In this document: one piece after another, positions 42,687 through 54,139 of the stretch
Numbering within the stretch: position 1 is the first letter of the stretch
Layout of the letters: every line of letters begins with the position of its first letter
Assembly: GCA_014526335.1 (NCBI GenBank)
Contig: JACTAT010000010.1
Coordinates: 2,027,943-2,091,942, forward strand
Direction: 5' to 3'
DNA length: 64,000 nt
DNA from: Chrysaora quinquecirrha
Taxonomy: Eukaryota; Cnidaria; Scyphozoa; Semaeostomeae; Pelagiidae
Translations under genes and position numbers: made by a program
Notes under the pieces: generated by a model
Database searches by the model: none
What the model saw: only the letters and a program-made list of their open reading frames with translations
What the model was told of the DNA's origin: nothing

Positions 42687-43895
42687 AGTAATAGTCATAG
42701 TCATAGTCATAGCCATAGTCATAGTCGTAGTCGTAGTCATAGTCATAGTTATAATCATAGTCATAGTCATAGTTATAATCATAGTTATAATCATAGTTAT
42801 AATAATAGTTATAGCAATAGTCATATTCATAGTCATAGTCATAGCCATAGTCATAGTCATAGTCGTAGTCATAGTTATAGGAATGGTCATAGTAATAGCA
42901 GTAGTCATAGTAATAGTTATAGTAAAAGTCAGTCATAGTTTAAGTCATAGCAATAGTCATAGTCATTGTCATAGTCATAGTCGTAGTCATAGTTATAGCA
43001 AAAGTCATAGTAATAGTTATGGTAAAAGTCATAGTCATAGTAATAGTCATAGTAATAGTCATAGTCATTGTCATAGTCATAGTCGTAGTCATAGTCGTAG
43101 TCATAGTAATAGTCATAGTTATAGCAAACGTTATAGTAATAGTCATAGTTATTGCAATAGTCATAGTTATAGCAAACGTCATAGTAATAGTCATAGTAAT
43201 GTCATAGTCATAGTCATAGTCATAGTCATAGTAATAGTCATGGTCAAAGTCGTAGTCATAGTTATTGCAATAGTCATAGTAATAGCAATAGTCATAGTAA
43301 TAGCTATAGTAAAAGTCATAGTCATAGTAATAGTCATAGTAAAAGTCATAGTCATAGTTATTGCAATAGTCATAGTTATAGCAATAGTCATAGTAATAGC
43401 TATAGTAAAAGTCATAGTCATAGTAATAGTCATAGTAAAAGTCATAGTCATAGTAATAGTCAAAGTCATAGTCATAGACATATTCATAGGCATAGTAATA
43501 GTCATAGTCGTAGTCATAGTTATAGCAATAGTAATAGTCATAGTAAAAGTTATAGTAAAATTCATAGTCACAGTCATAATTACAGTAATAGTAATAGTCA
43601 TAGTCGAAGTCATCATCCTAGTAGAAGCCATACTAAGAGTCATGGTAATAGTAATAGCTATAGTTATAGTCATAATAATAGTCATATTCATAGTAATAGT
43701 CACAGTCATAGTCATCGTCATAGTAAAAGTCACACTAAGAGTCTTAGTAATAACAATTATAATAGTAGTAGTAGTAGAAATAGCTATAGTAATAGTTGTA
43801 GTTATTTAGTTATAGTTAGTTATAGTAATAGTAATATTTATAGTTATCGTTAAAGTTATAGTTATAGTTATATTTATAGTTATAGTCATAGTAAG
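42687..43895. repeat. Imperfect (ATAGTC)n microsatellite, 1.2 kb
   Basis: Hexamer ATAGTC with ATAGTA, AAAGTC and ATAGTT variants. Because the unit is 6 bp and lacks stops in several frames, it opens ORFs on both strands: V/I-rich and S/H-rich on plus, T/M-rich on minus. These are by-products, not genes. Confidence 0.97.
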
Positions 43896-45106
43896 GAAAG
43901 CTCTTTCGGAAACGGCAAAAGCGCAGCGAAATTACAGTTTTACCATTGGGAAAGGAATAAAGGATCATTGCTTTAGGACAGAGCGAGGAACTCCTAATGA
44001 CCTCAACTTTAGCTTAGTAGATGGCGCATCTACTGTAGCTACTTTTCAATTTGCGATCGCAAAATTCCACGTTGTCAATAAATAAGAACGTCCTTCCGTT
44101 TGTATGAAAATCAGTATCAAGCTTAGCTTCATTAAGAGTGGTTTAAATCAAACAATAAAACCGATCTCGCAAAGCTGGGTGTCCTGTGCGTGATTGTCCC
44201 TTAATAAAAAGCTACTTATTATATATTTCCGCATCGGATAAAACCTGCTTTGGGGACGGTCTAACGGCACGCGCGGGTAATGAGATTATTCGCTTTGGTC
44301 GCGTGGACAGCAGACATGACAATGCGATTCGATTTCGTCCAGCAGAGATTTAAAATGAGTGTAATGTAAAATGGCTGCGGGGCTCATACAAAGCCTCCCT
44401 AAAGCTTTGAAATGTAGCTTGATTTAGTGAGTTATTTTTGGTAAAAATATGATCTTATAGACATTGGCACAAAATGAATGTGGGGAAGGCTTTGGACTTT
44501 TAGCGCTCAAAGGAAAAGTGTACATAGTGTAGAATAGACAGCTTCAGGAATCTGCCGCTATACTGTAAACGCTGTAAACGAGACTGTAAACGTTTTCTTT
44601 TCATAAGAACAACCTTAATAAGAAACATCAAGCTAATAGTTGGGTCGATTTTTTTTGCTATCTCAGAAACTAGTCGTGCCAAACGCAAAAAAAATTTACC
44701 AGCGCATTTCTAAACATGTTTTTGAACAGGGGAGGGGGGAGGGTGACAAATTTGAGACACTTAAAATCCCCAAAAACGGCAGACTTGTTGAAAATACTCG
44801 GTAGATTTTTTAGTTGAAAACGTTGCTATCTACCAGAACGAGGCTCTTTCCTGCCTGCGAAACCTTCCGCAAGGGCAGTAGGTTTTGGCTTTGCAAACCT
44901 AACATTTTCAGAAAATGGTACCAGAAAAATAGACTTTGATTGAAGTCTCAGTAAAGGAAGGGCATTTGCTGAAAGCAGAGGCTGACCAAAAGCATAGGCC
45001 CTGTTGAAATCACAAGAAATGTTTCGGTTTTGATTAAGAAAATATCGCTTGTTGGCTATTTTCAAACAAACGCCATACAATTTCATCTCCAACTCCTTTT
45101 CTTGAG
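43896..45106. other. Intergenic, nothing recognised
   Basis: No long ORF and no family recognised on either strand. The left boundary of the segmental duplication is at its right edge. Confidence 0.5.
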
Positions 45107-45479
45107 ATTCGAAAATCTAAACGTTTTTGACGTTTCAAGCTTAGCAAAGTGACGGTCAAAACCTTTGACATTTTTATCCATTTTTCTGCTTAGGTCAAAT
45201 TTCTCTTTTCCTATTGTCCCAAAGCATTGTCGTATTGTTCTATTCTAATAGATAATTGGTTTAGATAGGGATAATCAGAGTATTTGATCCAATGATCTTC
45301 GATAAACCGATGTCAACGAACAAAGAGGGCAGTTCTTATATCTCTCAAGACACGTCACTGCTAATCTCCAGCTGGCGAGAGTCTATGCTTGCAACGGGCG
45401 CAGGAATATCAGTAGTAGTAGCAGCAGAAGCAGTAAACATTTTTGACATTTTGAGTTGCCATTTCTTGAGATTTTGCAT

Positions 45480-46455
45480 TGCAAGCAATGTTTGACCGTT
45501 TGGCCACGAAACAAAACATTACTGTCAAACATTTTGCTTGATAAGCAAATTTTAAATGTTTGACAATGTTTGATTGCTTGGATTAGAAACTAAGCCTCGG
45601 GCCAAACGATCAAACATTGTTGGTCAAACAATTGAAATTTGCTTTACAAGCAATGTTTGACAGTTTGCCCACGTCATAAACCATTGCTGTCAAATGTTTG
45701 ACAATGTTTGATTGCTTGGATTAGAAACTAAGCCTCTGGCCTAACGATCAAACATTGTTGGTCAAACAATTGAAATTTGCTTTACAAGCAATGTTTGACA
45801 GTTTGCCCACGTCATAAACCATTGCTGTCAAATGTTTGACAATGTTTGATTGCTTGGATTAGAAACTAAGCCTCTGGCCTAACGATCAAACATTGTTGGT
45901 CAAACAATTGAAATTTGCTTTACAAGCAATGTTTGACAGTTTGCCCACGTCATAAACCATTGCTGTCAAATGTTTGACAATGTTTTATTGCTTGGTTAGA
46001 GCCTAAGACCCTGGCCTAACGATCAAACATTGTTGGTCAAACATTTGAGATTTGCTTTACACGCAATGTTTGACAGTTGCGATATTTGACCGTTTGGCCG
46101 CGTCACAAAACATTGATATCAAACAACTTGCTTGACAAGCAAATTTCAAATGTTTGACAATGTTTGATTGCTTGGTTAGAGCCTAAGGCTCTAAGGCTCT
46201 GACCAAAGGATCAAACATTGTTATCCGGCATTTTAGATTTTGCATTACAAGCAACGTTTCACAGTTTTGCAACGTTGCAAAACATTGCCTGATGCTCGCT
46301 CGAATTCGCTCAGCGATGCTTTTGAAACAATTTATTGCAAACGTGTTTGACGACCAGTGTTCTTGGAAGGTAGCCAAACGGTAAAGCACTTCGCTGCACA
46401 TGCAAATTTCAAATGTTTGACAGAGATTGTTTGATCGTTTGGCCAAAGCATTAGT
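45480..46455. repeat. M1-derived tandem array with 138-bp units
   Basis: GATTAGAAACTAAGCCTC recurs at 45581, 45719 and 45857, exactly 138 bp apart, followed by diverged units (GGTTAGAGCCTAAG) near 45994 and 46173. Each unit is one M1 module. The right-hand duplicate (61075-61745) has about 2.4 units fewer. Confidence 0.9.
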
Positions 46456-46849
46456 ATTACTTTGCTTTTATAGCGGTTTCTGCAGTTGTTTGGTTGCTCC
46501 TGTTGCTGCTGCTGTTGTCGTTTTTGTTGTTATTTTTGTTGTTATTATTATTGCTTGTTATTATTGCTGTTGTTGTTGATGTTGTTGCAGAAAATAATGC
46601 TGAGACAAAATTCCAGAGAATTGAGAAATGCGGATCTTTATAAACAGCTAAATCATGTAGCGCAAGCAACAGGAACGCAAACCCACCTTCATAAGCACGC
46701 ATTTCGTGTTTTGCAAAAGCGAAGACCTGCCAAGTCAAATGAGAAATCTGTGCGGGGTCCCGCGCTTCTCTCGTCCACACTGTTTCTTTCCCCGACTGTT
46801 ATTCGTTGTTAATCAATGATGTTAATCCATGATGATTACCATGATGAGA

Positions 46850-47700
46850 TGAGATGCGTATGCGTTTGCTCATTTCGCAGAGTTTTGCTGTGAGACTCTT
46901 TATCCTACTTATATAGGTCTTCTTACTGTTGATGAAGATCTTCTGTCTCCTATGCGATGCAATCTTATTTTGACGCTGTTCTGTAGAGTGTATAGGCATC
47001 GGTGAATACTGGTCTTCTGCGAAGAGATCTTTGTTCTTGGATATAGATGCCTACGGATGCCTGATACTTTGCAGGACGAATCTGTTTAGTAAAGTCTCCT
47101 AAGTAAAGACATTCGCCTGCAGAAATCCGCGTGGTAGACGCATCTATCAATCGATTTATGCTGGATAAGAGCATCTTCTTATAGGGATAAGTTGTACAGA
47201 AGGATTTTTTCATAGATATCTAACACCACGATGCATCTGTTTTCTTAGGTATCCTTAGTAAAGGTGTTCGTCTGCAGGGTCGTTGTTGAAGAGGTACCTA
47301 TCTGTAACGGTATGCCTTGTAGAGGCATCTATCAATCGATTTAAGCAGGATTGATGCATCTCCTCGCAAAAGGTTTGTTCATAGATATCTAACACCACGA
47401 TGCATCTGTTTAGTTAAGTATCCCAAGTAAGGATTTTCGTCTGCAGGGTCGTTGTTGAAGAGGTACCTATCTGTAACGATATGCTTACAGAATTTAGCCA
47501 AACCGAAGGGCTTGTTTATGCCAAGATGCATTTGTTTCAAGGGCTGTGGTGGAGTTTCCTTACAAATATGCGCTTTGCAGCTAGTTATACCGTTTCATTA
47601 AAATTCTACACGAGTCGGCTGTGTATAGGTATTTTGATACACCTCTGCCGCACAGAGGCATAGAGGGTGTCTCTGTGGAAATCTGCTGTTTAGAGGCATT
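46850..47700. repeat. Low-copy repeat core inside the duplication
   Basis: GATATCTAACACCACGATGC to GAAGAGGTACCTATCTGTAACG occurs twice (about 47214-47312 and 47386-47478). Motifs CGTCTGCAGGGTCGTTGTTG and AGGCATCTATCAATCGATTT also recur. A 60-codon plus ORF at 47481-47663 is unchanged in the second copy but has no recognisable family. Confidence 0.7.
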
Positions 47701-47789
47701 TATGTATACAGGTCCACTGACTATGGACTGAACCTGACGCTTAGAGACATCGACGCATGAGAGTCAATTGAGAGGCTTTTGGCTTCAAT

Positions 47790-47920
47790 GCCGCCGTTGT
47801 ACCGCGCCAAGCCACGGTATCGTCACAGCAAGGCCAGCAAGGGTCGAGGTCTCGATTAGTTTACCAACTATTGAGATCCTAGCGACTGGCTAAAACATCA
47901 TTTCACCTTCACCAATTCAC
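47790..47920 (+). repeat. SINE S1 3' fragment
   Basis: CACGGTATCGTCACAGCAAG, GGGTCGAGGTCTCGATTAG, ACTATTGAGATCCTAGCGAC, TTTCACCTTCACC. The tRNA-like head is missing. The same fragment is at 63058-63182. Confidence 0.8.
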
Positions 47921-48735
47921 TTTCTCTATTGATCTATCAATGAACGAAGCAAATTTGACCATAGCAGAGAATGATCAACGCAAATTCTTTAACAAGCTGA
48001 AAGCGAAAGAGCTTAATTGGTTAAGACTTGTTAAAAATTGATTAAAAAATGAATCGATTTTGTTCCAAATCTGAGGATATTAATTACAATATTTAATTAT
48101 CTCTCGAAATCCTTTTCAAATATGGAGATCCATCGTAACGTAATTTTCACGTGTAACCCGCTGAAATGTTACAGTCCCAAAGCCTTCTGTTTGAAAACTA
48201 CATAAAAAATTGTCCACAACTGAGGAATATTCATTAAATGAAGTAGAATTTATGGAAAAGTAGGTTCTTTGCTAATAGAAAACTCAAATGATTCGACGAG
48301 ATGGTTACAATCACTTAGGAGGGCACTTGTAACTTTAATTAATTATAATCAACCACGCGATTGGACAGAGGGCACCTGGCTTTACGAGACTGAATCATAA
48401 TGGCGCAAATAACACTTGAGATCACTCGTGATCTGGCCGTGGGAATCAATAAATCGCTTATTTGGTGCGCTTTTTTTCAAATCATAACACTCGGAGTATA
48501 AATTAAAGCCAATAATCCCTTACTTTGAGTCCATTAAAATCTAAATTCGCATTCAGGTCTTTGGACTATGAGTGGCTTTTCAGTAGGATATCGGATTGGA
48601 AAATCAAACATATCTCCTATAGAAGTTTTCATCATCGTCAGTCTGGATGGATACCCATAGCTTTGCTTGAGATTTTTTCCATTTATTTCGATTTTTCGCC
48701 AGGGCAGGGTAGGTAGTTCTTCGGCTGTTACTCTT

Positions 48736-51700
48736 ACATCTGTCTCCGACTGCGTGATGTTTGTCGTCCCTGGCCATCCTCTTTCTCTCTTCCCCTTACC
48801 GGGCCTACAAAATCGTGTCCGCCATCAGGTGATCGCTTCTATAGCCGTGGTATAAAGAGGTATTGAGCGGCAATGATAATGTCATGAAACTAAATAGCTA
48901 CAAATTGCTGACAATACAGAACGACCTACGGACAGACCGAATGTTTTTTCGTACCCGTCACTTTATTCGTGTCTAAGTAAAAGCCATTGTCGAGAAGTTC
49001 ATAGAAATACATGTCACTGACGAGAACAACTTGTCTAAAGCATGCCTTCTGTTTGGAATCCTACTGCATGCTCCTACATGCAATCGAAATGCAGTCATTG
49101 AGAAACTTTTTATTGCTCTAACTATAGGAGGTACATGCAATTAGAATGTGTATTGGGGCTGCAAAAATATTCATTTTCAAGAAAAATCGAAGGCAAAGTA
49201 GTTCAAAAACAACATCCCAGTGAAGAGAAATCGACAAGTTGCCAAAAACACGTGGCATCTGTTCCAGGCTTCCAGCACACTCAGAATGCGATGATTGCCA
49301 GAAACTGGCATTTTTTACAAAACGATACCACCTCTGCGCCATAAATATCATTCTGATAAGTGTTTACAAATTTAGAGTTTCTAAATGCTTTTCAATAGAG
49401 TTTGAAATACCCAAGAACAATATAGAACAATAGAAGGTATTGTCAATTTTTAGTTTTTGCTCCATTTCTTCTTGATATTCCTGACCCAAGCACCAATCAA
49501 GAATTAGATGTTTGGGGAAGGATATAAAGCGTGTTTTAATTAGTTATTAGTTAGCTTTCTGAGAAAAGTCCCTTAGGAGGGATGTAGCAGTGAAGTCCAT
49601 CGACCGAAAGTTAGCTGCCTCTAATTAGCGACAAGAGAATAAGGGGTGCACCCCCTCCGCGTTTTTGGCCCATTTTATCAAGAAATCAAGAGAGATAAAA
49701 GGTTTTTGTTTAAATTCCTGAACAAACACAGATGTTCAGAACCATATAATAAATATAAAAGGAAGACAGAAAGGATTTTGACTTAGAAAAGAAGAGGTGA
49801 ATAAAGGGGTACAAAAGGGCCAACGCCCATTTTAGAATGGGTGAAACGCATAGGCTACGTGAGTGCGTTTCGGCGCTGTTTGTGTATAGGTTCATGTGCT
49901 TGTAATGATTGATTATGAATTGGTTATTGAGGCTTGACTATAGACAAAGACAGCAGCCTCGCGTTTCTGGTCAGAGAGTGTGCAGCAGATAGCTCTTATG
50001 CAAATCATCACCATGCTTTATATTGACGAACCCACGTTATGTTAGGCTCAACTTTTTCAATATTTTTCAAACTTAGTCAAAGGTACATGTGCTCTTTTGT
50101 CTTCAAAGATTTCCATAAATTACAGGGTCTTATCTCAGGCGAGAAAACCTTCTTGAAAATTAGCAATTTTGGCACCAAAATGCAGCAAAATGGGCCAGAA
50201 TCCACGTTTTGAAGCCTCTGGGCATGCCTCGTGATAGCAAGGGGTGAAAATACACTGATTCGGCGTTTTATAGATGTTTTTTGTATTTATAAAAGCACAA
50301 TGGTGTAATTTAGGCATAGCTGTGAATTATCATACACGCTTTGCTACACGTTTTTTTTATTGATGATGATGGTCTTACTTCGTGGGCATAACTCAATGTA
50401 CTGGTTGGGTCACAAATGGCTAACACGTTGGCTTCTTAAAACTTTACCACACTATGCTTTGTCTATTAAACGAATCTATTAAGTTACCGACTCATGCAGG
50501 ATAGCAGAAAGTCAGCGTTAAGAAGAAGACAACGCTTTCCATTAACAATGGACCATTTTAGGTCCATTAAGTACCTCCATTGGAATGTCCAGAACACTCT
50601 AATGAATTCCTCAACAAACTAGCCGATTCTGACTTCCCTTAATGCTACTTGATGCCACATTGCAATACAGATGGCATCAAATGCTTAAGACGCAATCTAT
50701 TACTTATGTATGATAGATGCAAGGCTAATTAGGTATTGAATGATAATGCTCCTAATGCCATATTACATACAATGTTAAGTGATTGGATAATAGATTATAG
50801 GAATCGATTCCTGGTGTCTTAATCGGTGTAATGGTATTATAAGGTAACAGGTTTAGGGTAAAAGGCTTATGTACTTGTAAGCGCATCTCACACGTGCGGC
50901 TGCTTGCTTAGTATTGTCTATAAAACAGCATTCTTTGTTACAGCAACAACCCTTAAATAGCCTGATCTAAGTCTCTTGATCCCAGTCTGCTCGGAAGTGA
51001 GCGCGCAAACAAATTTACATAAAGAGTTCATAATGAGCATTTGTTAACGTTTCGGACTCGGCAGAAGGCTATTGTTCTCAGGGTAGCTATAAAACGAAGC
51101 TCGAGTATACGAATTCAGTCATATGGTCAAAAGATCACAGTGGCGAACTTGACCACTCTTTATTATTATCAAAGAAGATCTAAAGAACTGATTTATGTGA
51201 TAAGCACAGGTGAGGCTTTGATTCATTCTCTAATACAGCATTCTTTACTACACTGTACATGTAGCAATACACTAGTTCTTTTCTAATAAGGTCTGTTGTT
51301 TAGCAATGAAAGCACCTTCGTTTTTCAAGAGTTGTCTATTGAGGAGTTCCAAGAACACTAAGATGTAGCATTTAGTTATTAGAGTTACATAGCTTTTCAG
51401 CAGTTTAAGTATCCACATCTAAGTATATATTCCGCCTTAGTCAAACAGTTCGGTCTGTTTTGACGTTTATACTCTGTGGAGTTTCATGCGATGAAAGATT
51501 TTTAAGTACGACCGAAGACGTTTCGGCTCTTTCGCTATCTTGAAGTTTTGTACAACTTAAAAACTATTAAAGAGCTCTTAAGTAACTTAGTTCAGCAATT
51601 TATTCACGAACGTTTCTTAGCTTTCCAAGGACTTTTGTTTTAGAGAGTTTTAGAGAGTTCCCTAGTCTCTCATAAGAAACTACGCTTTGTCTCTTGGCAC

Positions 51701-51869
51701 TCAAAATATTTTTGCATTTCAAGAATTTTAGTATAGAATTATCTTAAATTCAGTTTCTTACATAACATTTCAATAGTTTATTGAAGAGTTCTTAAGCCCA
51801 GTAGGTAGAAAATTCTAAGAAAAGCTAGAGATTGTGCATGGTGTGGTCTTAATAAAATCATTTTCAAGT
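48736..51869. other. Intergenic, no gene recognised
   Basis: About 3.1 kb without a convincing ORF. A diverged D1-like segment lies near 51420-51545 (TTCGGTCTGTTTTGACGTTT, then TACTCT and TTTTTAAG). Otherwise nothing is recognised. Confidence 0.5.
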
Positions 51870-51879
51870 CGGTTAGTCA

Positions 51880-51955
51880 AGCCACAGCAACGGTAGCGTC
51901 GCAGCCAGGGTCGAGGTCTTAGATTTCAGATAAATACACCACTTCACCTTCACCT
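51880..51955 (+). repeat. SINE S1 3' fragment
   Basis: AAGCCACAGCAACGGTAGCG, TCGCAGCCAGGGTCGAGGTC, then CACTTCACCTTCACC. Short and 5'-truncated. Confidence 0.65.
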
Positions 51956-52176
51956 ATTTTCCTTGTCCCTTAAACATTTTATTGTTCGCTTTTCGGAGGT
52001 TTTCTTTTTAATGAAACAGGTTCTAAATAGGAAAAGACGCTGGAAAAGTTTTGAGTTCCCATATTGAAAGCTTTCTTGAAGTTTAACGAGCGTTCTTGCG
52101 AAATGAAAAGAACTGTTACAAATGTTAACAGCTGTCAAATCTAAACTAAATTAAGCATTTCGTCAGCATTAAGGGC

Positions 52177-52231
52177 TAGTTAGTTAGTTAGTTAGCTAGT
52201 CAGTTAGTTAGTTAGTTAGTTAGTCAGTTAT

Positions 52232-52265
<34 letters not shown>

Positions 52266-52650
52266 CTTTCGTTAGTTGGTTAATTAGTTCGCTAGATAGT
52301 TAGTTAATCAGTTAGGTAGTTAGTTAGTTAGCTAGTTAGTAAGTTAGTTAGTTAGTTAGTTATTTGGTTAGTTTGTTAGTTAGTTGGTTAGTTAGTTATT
52401 TAGTTAGTCAGATAGTTAGTCTTTTAGTTAGTAAGTTTGTTAGTTAGTTGGTTTATTAGTTAGTCACTTAGTTAGCTAGTTAGTTATTAAGTTAGTTAGC
52501 CATTTCGTTAGTTATTTAGTAGCTCGCTATTTGTTTTAGTTATTTACTTAGTTAATTAGTTAGTTAATTAGTTAGTTAGTCAGTTATTAGTTAGTTAGCT
52601 AGTCAGTTAGGTAGTTAGTTAGTTAGTTATTTAATTACTTAGTTAGTTAT

Positions 52651-52742
<92 letters not shown>

Positions 52743-52965
52743 GTAGGTAGTTAGATAGTTAGTTACTCAGTCGGTTGGTTAGTAAGTTCATTATGTAGTT
52801 AGTAAGTTAGTAACCTAGCAAAATAAAGTTTACTTAGTTAGTCAGTTAGTTAGTTAATTAGTTAGTTCTTTCGTTAGTTGGTTAATTAGTTCGCTAGATA
52901 GTTAGTTAATCAATTAGGTAGTTAGTTAGTTAGTTAGTTAGTTAGTTTGTTAGATGGTTGGTTAG
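52177..52965. repeat. (TTAG)n microsatellite, about 790 bp
   Basis: TTAGTTAGTTAG with sporadic variants (TTTGTTAG, TAGTCAG, TTCGCTAG). The purest stretch is about 52640-52742. A block with TTCTTTCGTTAGTTGGTTAA, then TTAGTTCGCTAGATAG occurs at 52264-52300 and again at 52864-52902, so part of the tract was duplicated as a unit. Confidence 0.97.
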
Positions 52966-53447
52966 TCTTTTACTATTTGCCTTGATAGATCCACAAAACT
53001 AACCACACACGCACAGCTATAAGAACCTTGCAGAGGTCAAGTAATTTAATTAAATGACAAAGAATGCTTGTCAATATGTTTCAAAGAAGATAAAATGAGT
53101 AAAGAAACTGTTATAGAATGTTTGTTTTCTAAGATTAATATCGGAAAAAGTAGTTTTTTTAAGAAAGTCAATCGATTTGATTTTTTGAGGGGTGGTGGAA
53201 AAGATAGCTGAAACAGGGTGGCGACAGAACCGCCCTAGGGGGTACTACTTCCGACATGGGGGGGGGGGCTTTGGCATTACCACTTAGCAAAAAGTGACTA
53301 ACAATGAATATTTCCTAAGTTAGGTGTTCTTTGTTTTTCCTAAGTTTAACGAATATTTCCTAAGTTTAATGTCTACGCTGTCACAATTAGCCTTCTGTGC
53401 AACTTTTTTGTAACTAAACTTTGTTTAACAAAATGCTTCTTTTGCAG

Positions 53448-53463
53448 AATAACTCAGCAAAAC
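53448..53463 (+). other. 5' UTR end of bHLH gene after splice acceptor
   Basis: CTTCTTTTGCAG ends at 53447 and the ATG follows at 53464, so an upstream leader exon is likely. Confidence 0.5.
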
Positions 53464-53961
53464 ATGGAAAAACCCCAGAAAACAACAATCTTCGCCCCGG
53501 CGTGCTTATCGTCTCCGTTCGAAATCAGACGATCGCCAGCAGATGTTGACATCTCGCCTGCCTGGAAAAAGTCTTCGCCAGAACGAGCTAACATGTCTAG
53601 ACACATCAGAGATACGAAAATCGTAACATCGGTTATTTCCTCGGGAACTGTGAGTCGTAGATCAAAGAACGTGAACCGAAGTCCTCGGCAAGTGAGGCGA
53701 AACGAGCGAGAACGCGGCCGAAAAGCGAGATTGAACGCGGCATTCAAAGTATTACGAAATGTCATCCCTTTCTACACTGAAGGACTAAATAAAGAAAAAC
53801 TCACTCAGGTGCAGGTTTTACGACTAGCAGCGAAGTACATAATGACCTTATCGGACATTCTCGGCTCCGAATCGTCGGAAAACGAAGAAGAAATATTCTC
53901 GTCGCAGTTGCATGGGTATCGCATGAGCTACGACCTAATGTCGTTCGCAGCTTCGCAATAA
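53464..53961 (+). CDS. Group-A-type bHLH transcription factor, 165 aa
   Basis: The bHLH is at residues 77-133: basic region RRNERERGRKARLN (E83 and R84/R86 being the E-box contacts of the NxRERxR pattern), helix 1 to about 100 (AAFKVLRNVIP), a loop of about 11 residues, and helix 2 KLTQVQVLRLAAKYIMTLSDIL. The loop and basic region fit developmental group A factors such as the NeuroD, Mist, Twist and Paraxis relatives, but no single subfamily is matched closely. The N-terminal 76 residues are basic/serine-rich without a domain; the tail is short and acidic. It would dimerise with an E-protein and bind CANNTG sites. Single coding exon. AATAAA follows at 54123. Confidence 0.9.
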   Translation: MEKPQKTTIFAPACLSSPFEIRRSPADVDISPAWKKSSPERANMSRHIRDTKIVTSVISSGTVSRRSKNVNRSPRQVRRNERERGRKARLNAAFKVLRNVIPFYTEGLNKEKLTQVQVLRLAAKYIMTLSDILGSESSENEEEIFSSQLHGYRMSYDLMSFAASQ

Positions 53962-54030
53962 GTCAACAGCAACCGAAAACTAAATGCAACAAAAGACCAA
54001 AAGACAGAAAGAAGAAGCTTTAATTCCATT

Positions 54031-54067
54031 CTCATTGGCTGCAACATTGCTCAATTCAGCCAATGAG
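54031..54067 (+). other. Short hairpin in bHLH 3' UTR
   Basis: CTCATTGGCTG and CAGCCAATGAG are perfect 11-bp complements around a 15-nt loop, 70 nt after the bHLH stop. Confidence 0.65.
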
Positions 54068-54122
54068 CTGACGGATATGAGAGTGTAAAAGTCACGTGCA
54101 TAAAATCCCCGTCAAGAAGAAG

Positions 54123-54128
54123 AATAAA
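54123..54128 (+). terminator. Polyadenylation signal of bHLH gene
   Basis: AATAAA on plus, 162 nt after the stop at 53961, the first one downstream. Confidence 0.6.
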
Positions 54129-54139
54129 AAGTTTTGAGA

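Larger units (their letters stand above)
45107..48735 (+). repeat. Segmental duplication, left copy
   Basis: From GATTCGAAAATCTAAACG onward the sequence matches 60706-64000 in the same orientation, nearly identical except for scattered substitutions and small indels. Contents: an M1 array, a TTG/TTA microsatellite, a region with 180-bp internal repeats, and an S1 fragment. The right end cannot be fixed because the other copy leaves the window while still matching. Confidence 0.95.

Noticed and set aside
42598..43809. 403-codon plus ORF rich in V and I (and S, H)
   Set aside because: Pure microsatellite translation; several frames on both strands are equally open.
45480..46455. CRISPR-like array (regular 138-bp spacing)
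   Set aside because: Units are continuous repeats without unique spacers, in a eukaryotic genome, and derive from the M1 element.
46457..46780. 107-codon minus ORF also seen at 61762-62049
   Set aside because: Conserved only because the whole segment is duplicated; its end is a (CAA)n-derived T/N run. No family recognised.
47481..47663. 60-codon plus ORF identical in both duplicated copies (also 62750-62932)
   Set aside because: Identity follows from the recent duplication and is not evidence of selection; no recognisable motif.
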